From assembly GCA_964023205.1 (NCBI GenBank), contig OZ026833.1, positions 42,997,137 through 43,061,136 on the forward strand: 64,000 nt of DNA, written 5' to 3'. Below are positions 25,801 through 36,674 of the stretch, piece by piece; the stretch's first letter is position 1, and each line of letters starts with the position of its first letter. The DNA is from Lutraria lutraria. Lineage: Eukaryota > Mollusca > Bivalvia > Venerida > Mactridae. The position numbers and the translations under genes were made by a program. The notes below the pieces were generated by a model. The model saw only the letters and a program-made list of their open reading frames with translations. It did not search any database and was not told the DNA's origin.

Positions 25801-28800
25801 ATTTAGTCCAATGTCTATGAATAGAGACGCTACTTCAAGTCTTAAAACACATCCAAATATTTATCAAAAAGACGTCATTCTGAGAATCAAATTAATAATG
25901 TTTTGGGCGATATTTTTTCCATAAAGGGGCGAATAGGTTTTGTTGTTTAAAGTCCCATATACACTGTCCCGGAGATCTGCATACCGGTTATTTTACACCG
26001 GGAGGTACCGAGATCAGTACCGTGTCAGTGAGAATGGGGCTAAGGAATGCAAATTAGTTTTAAAACAACAACATGCAAGATAATCACTGTATAGCGGTTA
26101 TTTCTCACGGGGAGGTACAGGAATCATCACCGTGGCAGTAAGAATGAGGCTTAAAGTATGACTTTTTACTACATTGTACATGCATTTTCTATGGAGGTTC
26201 ATAAGATTAAGCAACATAGCAATCAGAACTCCTCGACGTTAGTCTGAAGAAAGTGCCTCCGACCTAATAGGCAGGCCACCATTTTGTTGTTGTTGTTCAC
26301 GGGCTACTTTCCATCATGGCTGACCCTGGGAATCCAACAATGGAAGCAATCTGTTTCTCTTTCATTGGGAACTTGATGCCCATTTTGAAAATCATGAATA
26401 CGATTTTGCATAGCCATCTGGTTTTGACTTAAGTACTCGTGATATTTGAATTTGTATTAATGCCATTGAATTAAAAAATTGGAACTGTGTTCGTAGGCGT
26501 AAGGCTAATGGAAGCTCTTTGGTATGCAGGAAAATGAAATTCGATCGACTTTTGAAAAATGGTATTAAGTTTGTTTTCGTACCGAACCACAAAAATGTAT
26601 AAATATATCTTACACCCCATTCAAACGCAGCAACGGCTATTCCTGACTTGGCTCCACTCCCAGCAAGTCCAATAAAATGCTCACTTCCGATGTTGCTGGC
26701 AAAGAGAGAGAATCCAATCTGTACGATACAAAACATGGAAATAATTATTTTTTATGAAATGAATCTTACTTTCAGTCAAACCTGTGAACAAGGGCCACTT
26801 TTGGGAAAGATAAAATATGGCCATTATTGACAGGTGGTCCTTATTCAGAGGTAATCTTGACACTAACTTTTTTTAAAAAGACTGGCCTTTATTAACAGGG
26901 TGGCCTTTATTAGAAGGTGGTCGCTAATATAGGTTTGACTGTACTTAAAAATGCTAATTATATTAAGGTATTAGATGTATAATTCTGAAGAGTTCATGAT
27001 TTCACGTACAATTGACAAATTCCCTGAGGGACATGGGTTCAAACACTGTTGGGACCATATTTATTTTCTTTTTGTTTTTAAATTTTAGGTAATGTTTTGT
27101 ACTTTAAACATGAAGGAAAATATTTATTCCAAAATATTTTGTTTAGATTATAGGAATTTATACATCGTTAATTAACGATGATCAAGTAACCATGGATTTC
27201 TGACACACATCTTTTCAAAACCGGATGGTAAGACTTTTTAAAATTTGCTGTAGACATTATACACGCATAGTAGTTTATTTTGAGAAAATTTCAGATGTTG
27301 CCTTGCTTTAGTTTTTATCTTAGTGATACTTATCTATTTGTTACTTTTTGGTAATAGGCAAAAATCTTGACTAAATCTTAAAGGGGCGGGGTTACATTTT
27401 TAATTTTTTCTTCAACATAGTAGTTCCAAACATCATATTTATACTTTTGATTGACTAAATATTTGTTACCCTTAGACTTATACACATTTTTGCATTTATT
27501 GTATCATCTGCTATAGAGGTAGATCAATTTTCATACAGGTGCCTTCGTTAGATTTTAAGGTACTATTTTACGTTGGGGGTAGAGGAACAAAAATGGTCAT
27601 AACTCTCTTAACTGATGGTGAAAGTTTTTAAAAATTCACCTGTGAGTGTCTTAATGGATATACAAAAGAATGACGATATTAAAAATGCAATCTTCAACAC
27701 TTCATAATATACATTTAATACCTTAATAGTCTCACTCCATGTGATCCATCGCCTCGAGAGATATCTTAATCATACTTACATTCAAACCTGTGTTAGCGGC
27801 CACCTTACAGTAAAAGTCACCCTCAGAATAAAATTGAAATACCGTAATTGATTATTTAGAACAAAATTACTCCGAATAAAGGTCACCTATCAATAAAGGC
27901 CACATTTTGCCTTTACCAAGTGTGGTCTTTGGTGACAGGTTTGACTGCATATATAAAAATCCGTGTTATACATTCAAAGAGGAAAGTCTCAGAACTTTGT
28001 CCGAATCAAAACCGTCCCATTCTTATACATAGAGCAATAAAAAAACCTATTATCAAATTTTAGAAATGAGCCGGAAGTATTCCAAAGAAACCTATCGTGA
28101 TGAATGTAAAACCAAGATCGAGCTATTGGCCAAAGTACTATGATCTTTGTATTTTAGAAACCCCATTCAGGCTCCCGTTACTCGAGAATACATGAATTCT
28201 TAAGGGAACTTCGTTGAGTATTCATACTTTTAGTCATAAATAGTACAAAAATATGAAGAAGAAATCTATAGTTGTCTGTCTTCTAAGTATATTGCACTTA
28301 TCTTGCACACACAAAAATGTACACATGTATTTCTTACCGGCAGCCAATGCATGTTCCTTCCTGCCAGAAAATAACCTTTTACAGAGTTCCTTCCCTTTCT
28401 GCATGATGACTGGAAATAAATAAATCAATTAATCATTCATTTAATCATTCATGTTACCATTAAATAATTCATACTTAGATAAATAAATATGCAAAAAGAT
28501 AAATAATAAAAAATAAGTTATCATTCAATTTGTACTTAAGTTATTAACTAACCAATCAGTCAATTAATATACTAATTGATATAAGTGCAACTACAAGTAT
28601 AAACGAAAGCGGTTTATAAAAGAAGGGCCTTTATTCAAATGTTGGCCTTCAAAGTTTCCGAAGTTGGCCACTTACAAAGGTTTGACTGTAAAAAGGGGTA
28701 CAGGTTTTGTCATCCCTATTAAAAGGGCCGATCAAGCTGGCATTTGAGACTCCTATCTTTAGTGCGACTGACCTCAGACTGAAAGATACCCAGCCTCCTT

Positions 28801-29849
28801 AATACACATCAGTCTGATGGAGTCATTTATACATAGTTCATTCATGTAATCCGTGGACAAATACTCATAAGTATACATGACGGGAGATGTAAGTATTTTG
28901 CTGATTGTACGAAGCATGTGGTCGCCAAATGGACACAGATACAAAAATCCTACGAACAAATGGAAACAGATTAACTTACGTGTCCATACAAAGCGCCTTA
29001 ATTTTTCTCACAAATTTCGAATGCAATTTTATTGCTGTGCCGAAAAAGAATGTGCGTATTGACAGACCAGACTCCATTTACTTTTCTGCGCCAAAAGTCA
29101 ATTACAGTCAAACATATATGATTTTGAGTGCATAAATTCGGTCGAAAAAGCGAACTTCGAGATTAAATTTTGACATTTGAAAGTGTATTTTGAGTTCAAT
29201 TCTTTACACCTTGAGTACATACCTTGTACGTTGGAACTGTCCATTAACAGTAGCTCAAATTTTAAAATTTTAACAATAAACTTTACGTCATAAAGTTGAC
29301 TAATAATAATAAAGCCTCGATAGAACTACAATGTATTCACTCTGATGAGATTATCATGATGAGTACACCCTCAGAATCCACTAATGTAACAAGAGATCAC
29401 CCATACACCACATTCTATTACAGTCATTGTAATGCATATTCATGTATGTTTTAGATTATTCATTTTATCTTTGTTTCAGCGTGTTTAACGCCGTACTTTC
29501 AACGATATTTCAGTTATATACGGCGGCTGGTTCACCTAAACTGCATTCTAACCAGTACTAACTTACCCTTCCGCAAGGACCCGGCAACTTCTCCACATAT
29601 GGAGGAAAATCGACATTTTGACAAATTTTCAGAGAAGGGTCTGATCTGTGGCGATCGGGAATCGAACCCAGATCACCGGGGAACCAGTCCAGCGCACTAA
29701 CCACTGGACTACGGTCACGGTCCTGTTAACTTTAACCCCTACCACCACGTATCGTAAAATCTACTTACAGCAATAGCAACAGCTAACACAAATGCGAAAT
29801 ATAATCCTATAATAAGAATATCTCTCCAGTCACTTAACTTAGTCGACAT
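16860..29849 (-). CDS. Sodium/solute symporter, SLC5 family (SGLT type), complete 15 coding exons
   Basis: Couples Na+ inflow to uptake of a solute, probably a sugar or polyol, at the plasma membrane. Exons: 29849-29769, 28409-28338, 26718-26614, 25500-25441, 24791-24687, 23986-23881, 23263-23183, 22752-22538, 21887-21752, 20751-20644, 20072-19922, 19242-19074, 18263-18048, 17647-17515, 17053-16860. All have GT-AG borders and matching phases; the sum is 1932 nt, 643 aa plus stop, close to SGLT length. Signatures: [13 protein letters not shown] (exon 2), [18 protein letters not shown] (3), [14 protein letters not shown] (5), [13 protein letters not shown] (7), DLPWPGVL and WYWCTDQ (8), [10 protein letters not shown] (9), [19 protein letters not shown] (11), [14 protein letters not shown] (12). 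Gln437 matches the sugar-contacting Gln of SGLT1, and Ser372/Ser373 match the Na2-site serines. The C-terminus ends in a last membrane helix ([13 protein letters not shown]). Resembles SGLT4/5 (SLC5A9/A10), but the subfamily is not settled. Confidence 0.95.
17440..17514 (-). mobile_element. tRNA-like SINE fragment abutting an SLC5 donor
   Basis: On the minus strand, CCCCGTGGTTTAGATAGGGG and GGTTTCAATCCCATG resemble A- and B-box regions of tRNA-derived SINEs. It begins just downstream of the exon 14 donor. It is heavily decayed. Confidence 0.35.
19327..19403 (-). other. Candidate cryptic or poison exon in SLC5 intron 11
   Basis: A 77-bp stretch has a pyrimidine tract plus CAG acceptor and a GTAAGC donor between coding exons 11 and 12. 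Included in phase it gives six codons then TAG, and the length is not a multiple of three. In another frame it reads as a hydrophobic stretch. The gene is complete without it. Confidence 0.25.
21430..21718. repeat. Dispersed repeat ending AAGCTAATGGGGCT, copy 1
   Basis: This intronic stretch matches the reverse complement of 35768-36054 over most of its length (motifs TAAAATAAGACCTACTTTAA and TGCTCTAAAACAATATTTA). No coding content. Confidence 0.55.
22298..22453 (+). mobile_element. TA-flanked MITE, family 2
   Basis: The ends are TACAGTGCAACCTCTCC and GGAGAGGTTGCACTACA, near-perfect inverted repeats. The interior has GCGGCCCTCTCTTGAGCAAC and AACAACAGCTTGA. The TA flanks suggest mobilisation by a Tc1/mariner-type transposase. 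It lies in SLC5 intron 8. Confidence 0.75.
25207..25312 (+). mobile_element. 3' half of a tRNA-derived SINE
   Basis: GTGCTTACGGAGGAT, CGATGGTTAGGTGAAATGTC and TGACTGTTGAAAAGGGGCG match the 3' part of the SINE at 62051-62277. The tRNA-like head is missing. It sits in SLC5 intron 4, next to exon 4. Confidence 0.65.
25930..26165 (+). repeat. Imperfect tandem pair of a ~130-bp GC-richer repeat
   Basis: Two copies share CGGTTATTT, CGGGGAGGTAC-like, ATCA(G/T)(T/C)ACCGTG and CAGTGAGAATGGGGCT-like blocks (around 25985-26045 and 26095-26152). It lies in SLC5 intron 3 with no coding capacity. Confidence 0.5.
26772..26944 (+). mobile_element. TA-flanked MITE, family 1
   Basis: Ends CAGTCAAACCTGTGAAC and AGGTTTGACTGTA are inverted repeats. 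The interior has TGGCCTTTATTAACAGG-type motifs. It lies in SLC5 intron 2. Confidence 0.75.
26967..27722. mobile_element. 756-bp non-autonomous transposon with TTAA target duplication
   Basis: TTAA at 26963-26966 and 27723-27726 flanks inverted ends GGTATTAGATGTAT and GGTATTAAATGTAT (right end, reverse complement). Weaker pairing continues for about 10 bp (TTCTGAAG and TTATGAAG). No transposase frame. It lies in SLC5 intron 2, next to the family 1 copies. Confidence 0.7.
27781..27948 (+). mobile_element. TA-flanked MITE, family 1, somewhat decayed
   Basis: TTCAAACCTGTGTTAGCGG at the left and GACAGGTTTGACTGCA at the right, with AATAAAGGTCACCTATCAAT and AAAGGCCACATTTTG inside. Confidence 0.7.
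28618..28690 (+). mobile_element. Family 1 MITE, right half only
   Basis: GGGCCTTTATTCAAATGTTGG leads to AAAGGTTTGACTGTA. No left TIR is found upstream. Confidence 0.55.
29495..29730 (-). mobile_element. tRNA-derived SINE (second family), full length
   Basis: Read on the minus strand, a tRNA-like head starts near 29720: GTAGTCCAGTGGTTAGTGCG (A box) and GGGTTCGATTCCCGATC (B box). A body and an AT-rich tail with GTACGGCGTTAAACACG follow. It sits upstream of coding exon 2, within intron 1 of the SLC5 gene. Confidence 0.75.
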
Positions 29850-31564
29850 CACTCTGAATTTTATTTTTGTTAATCTTTTTCAACGAGCCAATTAAAAATC
29901 CAAGTAATTTATACTTATTTAATCCTAGTATATGTTAGATCACGTACTATACATGTTATTGAACACGTACTATATGTGACTTATGACAGGTCGTTTGTAA
30001 CACAGTGAAACATCATTTGAAAAATATGCACCGTGCAGACACAAATGGACAATGTTCATACAAGATAATTTTGACTCACAATTTTGAACAAACTAACAAA
30101 TTGGTTTTATCAAAGTAACATCGACTTAGTGACTTAAAACAAAGAATTTAACAGTCAAATATTTGATAATGAAGCGTTTTTGTTTATCTAACGAGTGAAC
30201 ACGATACTAAGTTCAAATGTTGATAGTGTAATGTTGACTTTGATTAAAGATAACATCTATTAGAGGTGTGTCGTTTTTATTTACATTTTCTCTTATGTGT
30301 TTAACAATTACACAATCATTGTGGGTTCGAATTTCTTTTAGACAATTAAGTTAATAAGGATGTAAGAATCTTTTTTAATTTCTCAAAGTAAATTATTAAA
30401 GAAATAAAATAATATATATATAATAAAACATTAAGTCGCGGAGTGATTCTCAAATGTAACCTTAAAACAATATAGAATATAAAGTATCATGATAATCTTG
30501 GACCAAAATTCACACATTAGTTCCAATTGCAATACTGCAAAAAATCAAAGCGCTAAATTTGAAAAAAGACTACTTTAATGGCGTTTGAAAACCGTATAAT
30601 TCTCCAAACCGATCTTTTTTTATTATTCTTTGTGTTTAGGGTGAGGTGGTGGGTTGGTCGGTGGGCGTGGTTTCTGTATTACATAAATAATTGTTATGCA
30701 ACATTTCATTATTTTTTCCAGGCATATGGCGTGTGATATATATATTTGTAAGAGTAATATATCAAAATAAAGTAAAAGAGTAAAATAATTTATAATATAT
30801 ATATACGATTGAAAACCAGATAAACATTAATCAGTATACTTCACAAATCAGTGTGCATATCAGATTCGCTATATGATATTCATACAGTATGTGTACTAAG
30901 ATAAGATAACATTTCTGATATACTTGCGAATAAAAAATGATAACAAAATATACTCACTCTCAGACCGTCTGACCTATAATCACTAAATACAAAAGAAAAA
31001 CAAGATACAACAATTTATTTTCTAATCGATATAGACAATAACAGTATTCAGCTATGTACAGCTATTGACCGACTTAAGAAATGCCGAGAATCCACACATA
31101 ACAACCACTTCCTTATTGAGGTCATCTAATATATTATAATCATTTTCCGTCCGTCCGTTTTTTCTGTCTAACTTCTATGTTTTAACTTGATAACTAGACA
31201 TTCATTACTTAATATCGTTTTTTTGGGGGGGGGGGAGGAGTCCAAAAGAAAGACATAATATAGAACGTTTCCTGAAAAAAATGCAGGCTTTTGCCATCCA
31301 TTCATATTCATGTTAGTTCAATGGTGATTTAAGCGACAGAATGTTTTTGTAGGCAATTAAATAAATTATATATATGAGCTTCACCTCTCACCCTTGATCC
31401 ACTTGCAATGGGCTCGAACTTTCGAGTTAAGATAGATTCCTTGCTCTGTACTGGCCTTAAATGGCGAAAGTTCTGTCAACCACAGATGCCTGGCAATGTT
31501 TTGCCCTCACTGTACATATTCTCATAAATGATAGAGACAAACATTGGTTAAGCTGCAGTTCCCT

Positions 31565-32035
31565 AATTATAGTCTCAAAATGGGGCGGATAGATTTTGTA
31601 AATGTTTGTTATTTATAAGCGTCCACGATAGAAAATAATTTAACATGAGATGTTTTAAAAACAAGGCATCCCTATGAGTTTTTTTTCTCTTTAAATTTGC
31701 ATTGAAGCCTATAAGATTAATGAACCTATTTTTCAAAGATTGAAGACAAAGGAACATGTTCTTTTCATGTATCCATTTCAATGAGAGCTCATGGTACATT
31801 TGTACATAAGATGCAATTGGAAAGTATCAATCTAATTTGACAAAGAAAAATATTTGTCATCGTGAAATCTTTTTTTTTTCAACAAGGACAATAACTCTTA
31901 CGAAAGCATAAAATTGTGTCGTAAAATAAACTGGAGTATCCGAGGTAACTATATGTCAAAGGTATAATGATAATTGGGCAATACTAGCTTTGTAAAAATG
32001 ATATTTTTGTGTAGCATTGAGTTCATATTTAATAC
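31565..32035. repeat. Diverged relative of the 10564-11091 transposon
   Basis: It shares CTTTAAATTTGC, TTTCAATGA(G/A)A(G/A)CTCATGGTA, AATCTAATTTGA and TTCAACAAGG(A/G)CAA in the same order. The open frame on the minus strand is incidental. The ends no longer match. Confidence 0.6.
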
Positions 32036-34555
32036 CTTAAATAACAATGGAAGCAGTCACTGGGTGTGATTGATATAAATTGTAATAATTTGTTTCACAA
32101 TTGCAGTCAATTAAATAAGTTGATTTCCAAGAAAGTTGGTGTTGTAAAATTTGTACAGTTAATGGACAGTTAACACTTATTCACCTATAACATAACATAA
32201 ACGGAAACAATACAGACATAGTCAGCTTATGTAATTCTAATATCAGATATGGTTCATTTCCCATCATATCTTCCTATAAAGTCAATGAGAGGTTAAGTAC
32301 CACAAGTCTAAAATGCATAATTGTAAAGCTTTTAGAAATTGTTGAGCGGTCGATTGAAATTATTTATCTTCGCCATCAAGAAAATCCTTTATTAATGAGC
32401 CAAGGGGAATGGCCACAGACTGATGTATGAACGAATATTGACCTCACGTATCGTTCATCATTCTGTGATAAATATTTGCGAAATGAAAATTTGAGCAAAG
32501 AAATATTGCCAAATTTACTTCCATTTATATAAAACTTGTAGATATTTTTCATCTGATCAATAAAATAAATATTATTTTAAAAATGTTGTCAACGAAGTAC
32601 TGTATCCAAACTCCGGGATTAAACGTCTAACCATCAGACAAGGTCAACTGGCAATTCCCCAGTTGTTTATTGTACTAATTTCAGAGAGGCACTTTTCCTG
32701 ATACGATCGTGATTGTACAAGCAATTTTCCCTTTGATATGGCAATAAAGGTTATAAATTATTGAAAATAAAATCCACGATCACTCGGTCTGCTAATGACG
32801 TTTAGTATTAAATTGATCTGATGCCTCGCATCTTTTCAATCGCCTTGAAATAGAACCATCCTTTCGGAATTCATTCACAACTAAACACTGTATTTCGTAA
32901 TTTGATTCGAATTGTGCTAACCCATTTATAACTTTTTTCTGTTGGTGGCAATTGCGATCATTTGAAAGGTAAATATATTTTTTTTATATATGAGCATAAA
33001 ATATGTTCACTCATTTTACTCCTAAATTTTATTTGCTTCAAGTCAATCTCTGTACTTGAAGGTCTACATGCATATTTCAAATTAAACTGATTTTGAGTTT
33101 TAACTAAAATAGTTACATTTTTGGGGGTTTATCTATTGTCTGCTCTTCTAGCTGATTAGCTCCGTAGTTAGTCACATAAATACATTTCGAATTAGGCTTT
33201 TCTTAAAAAATGTTTCTTTGCGGTAACTCTACCCAGAGAATTTTCAGTGGGTAGGTAGGATTTTTTACAATTTAATTTATATTGAATAGAATGTTATTTT
33301 TCATTTTTTGTTTTTACCCGAGAGACCAAAAGAAAGTTGGACAGCGGCCATTTTGGTGAGTAGGTATAGCGTTACCACAAAACGTATTTTAAGGGTGGCA
33401 TTAGGGGAGACATTAGGTAAGGATGGTCTAATGCGCATAAAAATCGTGACTTTTTGTAACTATTTTCTAATGAATAGAAGACGTTTGCTACAGTTCGAAA
33501 AAAATTCATATTCAAGGGTCCCCAATATTTTTTCGCTTAAAATGTTTCTGTTATCATATACATTTGTATGCTACAGTTATGCAAAGTTTAAAAAAGAACT
33601 CTTGATCAGTTTTCATCCTGCCTATATGTCAATGTGAAAAAATGTAGCGAACTGTAGCAAGAGACTTTACTCCTGTTGAACAACCGAACAACGTAATTGA
33701 GTAATCTAACAGTGTCTCTTTAACGACTTTGTATTAACAATACAACTGACTCAGAATTTCTTCAGCCTGGCTTATGCTGTTGATATTTTTCTATATTTCT
33801 GATTACATATTTTTTGCAGGAAACAAACTTATATATATATGTATACGGTCTATAAACGATGCTCAAACTATGTTTCTGGGGGCCTCTTGGTGCTTTGTGA
33901 TTATACAGTAAACCCTTAGTGTTGGAGGTTAACTCGAGACACATGTTGTTAAAAAACTATGCCGCTTTAACTGCCCTCGAATTATCAATTAAAATGATGT
34001 TCGCATGCCGTGTTATGCCCCAATATATTTATATATTTGACTGATCAATCAATGAATAATTACTTATATGAAAACCTATTTCAAGTCAGAAATCTAGCAG
34101 TTTAAAATGCTATTTGTAAGATTTTAAAGTTTGTTATTTGGGAAATTAGGGGCAGCTAATACACCTGGCTGAGTCTACCTTAACCGGCCCCCATTTTACA
34201 TACCATGGTCTTTACGACGTATGAAAATGTTTACGGTAAAATTGAAATTTAATTTTCAACACAACAATCAATTAATGGATCTGAGTTAGGTACTTACAGC
34301 GTGTCTTCTATACGTATACATCAAATGTAAGTGTATCGATATTAATATTTATGCCAACCTACAATTTCTTCATCAAAATTTTACTGTATCTAATATATGT
34401 ATATAGACATAGGTGGTGCTCTGTTTGATGATAGATGAAATATAATCAACCCAGTATTGATTGAAATTTTGTCATTTCTTTTAACGACAAAAATGACATT
34501 TTTATTTGTAACATAAAATAAACATACATAAAAACCAATTACTGATATTTCAGAA

Positions 34556-34652
34556 ACATCAAAGATGGGTCAAACACATGGGGGAATTGTATTCATGAAT
34601 GGCATGAACACAATTTTGTGGCATAATTTTGTGTTTGACCCATCTTTGATGT
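34556..34652. mobile_element. 97-bp foldback element with perfect 23-bp arms
   Basis: The left arm begins ACATCAAAGATGGGTCAAAC, and the right arm ends GTTTGACCCATCTTTGATGT. The 23-bp arms are exact reverse complements. The interior has no coding capacity. Confidence 0.8.
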
Positions 34653-34713
34653 ATCGATATTAATATATACATGTATACATCTTGTTGTTTGTTAATAATC
34701 AGAGGTATTGAAA

Positions 34714-34881
34714 TACAGCGCAACACCCTTTGTAAGAAGCAGAATTGTGTTGTTGTTGTGGAGAGGTTGTTGCTCTAGAGAGGTTAGATTAATATTTAAT
34801 CGTACAGTTGGGAAACATCATGCTGTTGTATAAGGGAGGTTGCTGCTCAAGAGGGGGCCGCTATGGAGAGGTTGTACTGCA
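34714..34881 (-). mobile_element. TA-flanked MITE, family 2, inverted
   Basis: Reverse-orientation copy: TACAGCGCAACACCC at one end, GAGAGGTTGTACTGCA at the other, with GCTCAAGAGGGGGCCGCTAT inside. Confidence 0.65.
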
Positions 34882-34906
34882 TCAACTTTTCAAAGTTAAG
34901 GCTGTC

Positions 34907-35040
34907 ATGACCAAAGGGGTTTGTCACGAAAAAAAAAATTCGAAAATGTTTTTTTTCCATGTAACCCATATATATATATATATGGGTTACATGGAAAAAA
35001 AAAGTTTGATTTTTTTTTCGTGACAAACCCTTTGGTCATA
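34907..35040. mobile_element. 134-bp near-perfect palindrome
   Basis: The arms run from ATGACCAAAGG through TTTGTCACG, an A/T tract and CCATGTAACCCATA to a central (TA)n, then mirror back to CGTGACAAACCCTTTGGTCAT. It directly follows the family 2 MITE. Probably a foldback transposon or a recent inverted duplication. Confidence 0.85.
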
Positions 35041-35767
35041 ATATTGTGATGGATGGCCCTGGTCACTGAATATCATAAACACAGACCACCGTTAACTATC
35101 GCGTGTGGCGGTCGCAATAAATATCCCCTGTGCATTCAAGTATTTTTTTAAACATGCGTTTATCAAAAGGATAATATGAAAATCGATGAAACGGTGGCGC
35201 CATTAAAGCAACTCTTGGGACCCGTAGTGACAGCACAGTACATTAAGTAAAAGTATCAAAACGTAAACTGTAAATACTGATTTCACATTAAAGAGCTTTG
35301 TGTCGTGTCATCACGAATTCAAAGCAATTCAACAACGACCATTGCCTACTCCATCAGATATCACTGTCAAAGTCACATTTTTACAAAGATATATTTATTA
35401 GTGAACGCCTTCATTATCAAATTAAACTTAAATCACGTGGTATTATTTAGTCAATACTAGTAACTGGTTTCCTCTCTACAACAAAATTCATCGATACGGA
35501 TATGTTCTTAACATGCTGTTGGTATTGTAGACTTCTTCATCGAAGCAGATTACACCCGCTTAACATAATACATGTAGGCATGCGTTAGGTCTTCGTGACT
35601 CTCAATTTGCAGGGTTTGGCACAAGTCCTTTCTAACGATTTGGTTGAAGACATTGCTTCTATAGCCCTTCCTTCACCATCGCTGATACAAGGGTCTCACG
35701 AGGAGAGGTTGACAGGTACTTGAGAAAAAGGTTTCTGGTCCATGTTTGGTTTCTATACTATGAAAGC

Positions 35768-36054
35768 CCTATTAGATTTTTGGATGTTAAAATTAAAGTA
35801 GGTCTTATTTTACTTGGAAAGATATCTTATCAGTGAAATTGACTTTTATTTGCAATAAAAACATTGCGTAATTTTCTTTTTTAATCACGAAGTACAATGC
35901 AAAGAAAAAGCACCTGACAACATTTTTACGAGATGTGACTAAAGAAAGACATCATATAAATATTGTTTTAGAGCAAATAAATTATATTTCTTGTATTTAC
36001 TGTCATTTATCTATTGTTCCATATTACTAAATTCAAAAAGCTAATGGGGCTTAA
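35768..36054. repeat. Dispersed repeat with inverted ends, copy 2
   Basis: Ends AAGCCCTATTAGATTTTT and AAAAAGCTAATGGGGCTT are imperfect inverted repeats. The interior is the reverse complement of the intronic copy at 21430-21718. Confidence 0.6.
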
Positions 36055-36674
36055 AATATGCTTCCATGTATCTTTTCGGGGAAAAATTCAGACTTTTTCA
36101 GATTGGATTATAGATAATATTTTACAACTTTACAATATTAATTGGCATTTTATATTACTATCGGGGAAACGAATTATATGAAATCTACAAACGTTGATTA
36201 ATAATTTATATGACACTGTAGTATGTCCTACAAGCATGTAGAGCTTTGATTCACAACCCTAAGAAAATAATCTGCATTCAGGGCCAACAGCTATGAAATA
36301 AATTCTCATGTAGACTGGTAATAAAAATGTGACTTTTCACCATTGCTTGTGAACTCACATAACCTTAAGTCAATGTTAGTAGAATATAAGGTAGTACATT
36401 TGTATTTTAGGGAACGTGGTCTTTTGTATGTTTTCGGAATCCTTTTCTCATCTATGTTCAGTAAAAAAGCAAAGGAGTAGCATTTCATGTCGGTACTTTC
36501 TAATCTTCTCTTATTTATAAAATGTATAAAATGACAGAATAAATATTATTACGGTGGCAAAATGTTACTGCGACAACATAAGATAATTATATAATGGACC
36601 AAGCGTTATGAATCGTATTCTTTGACAAACATGTTTGGTTCTTTTTTGTTTTCAGCGTAAAGAGTGCGAAGACA

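Larger units (their letters stand above)
29850..36656. other. Intergenic region between divergent SLC5 and channel genes
   Basis: It should contain both promoters and 5' UTR exons. The channel's first coding exon is preceded by a splice acceptor at 36656, so a non-coding exon must lie upstream, but I cannot place it. Contents recognised: a transposon relative (31565-32035), two foldback elements (34556-34652, 34907-35040), a family 2 MITE, a repeat at 35768-36054 and a G11 tract near 31222. No other exon is supported. Confidence 0.5.
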
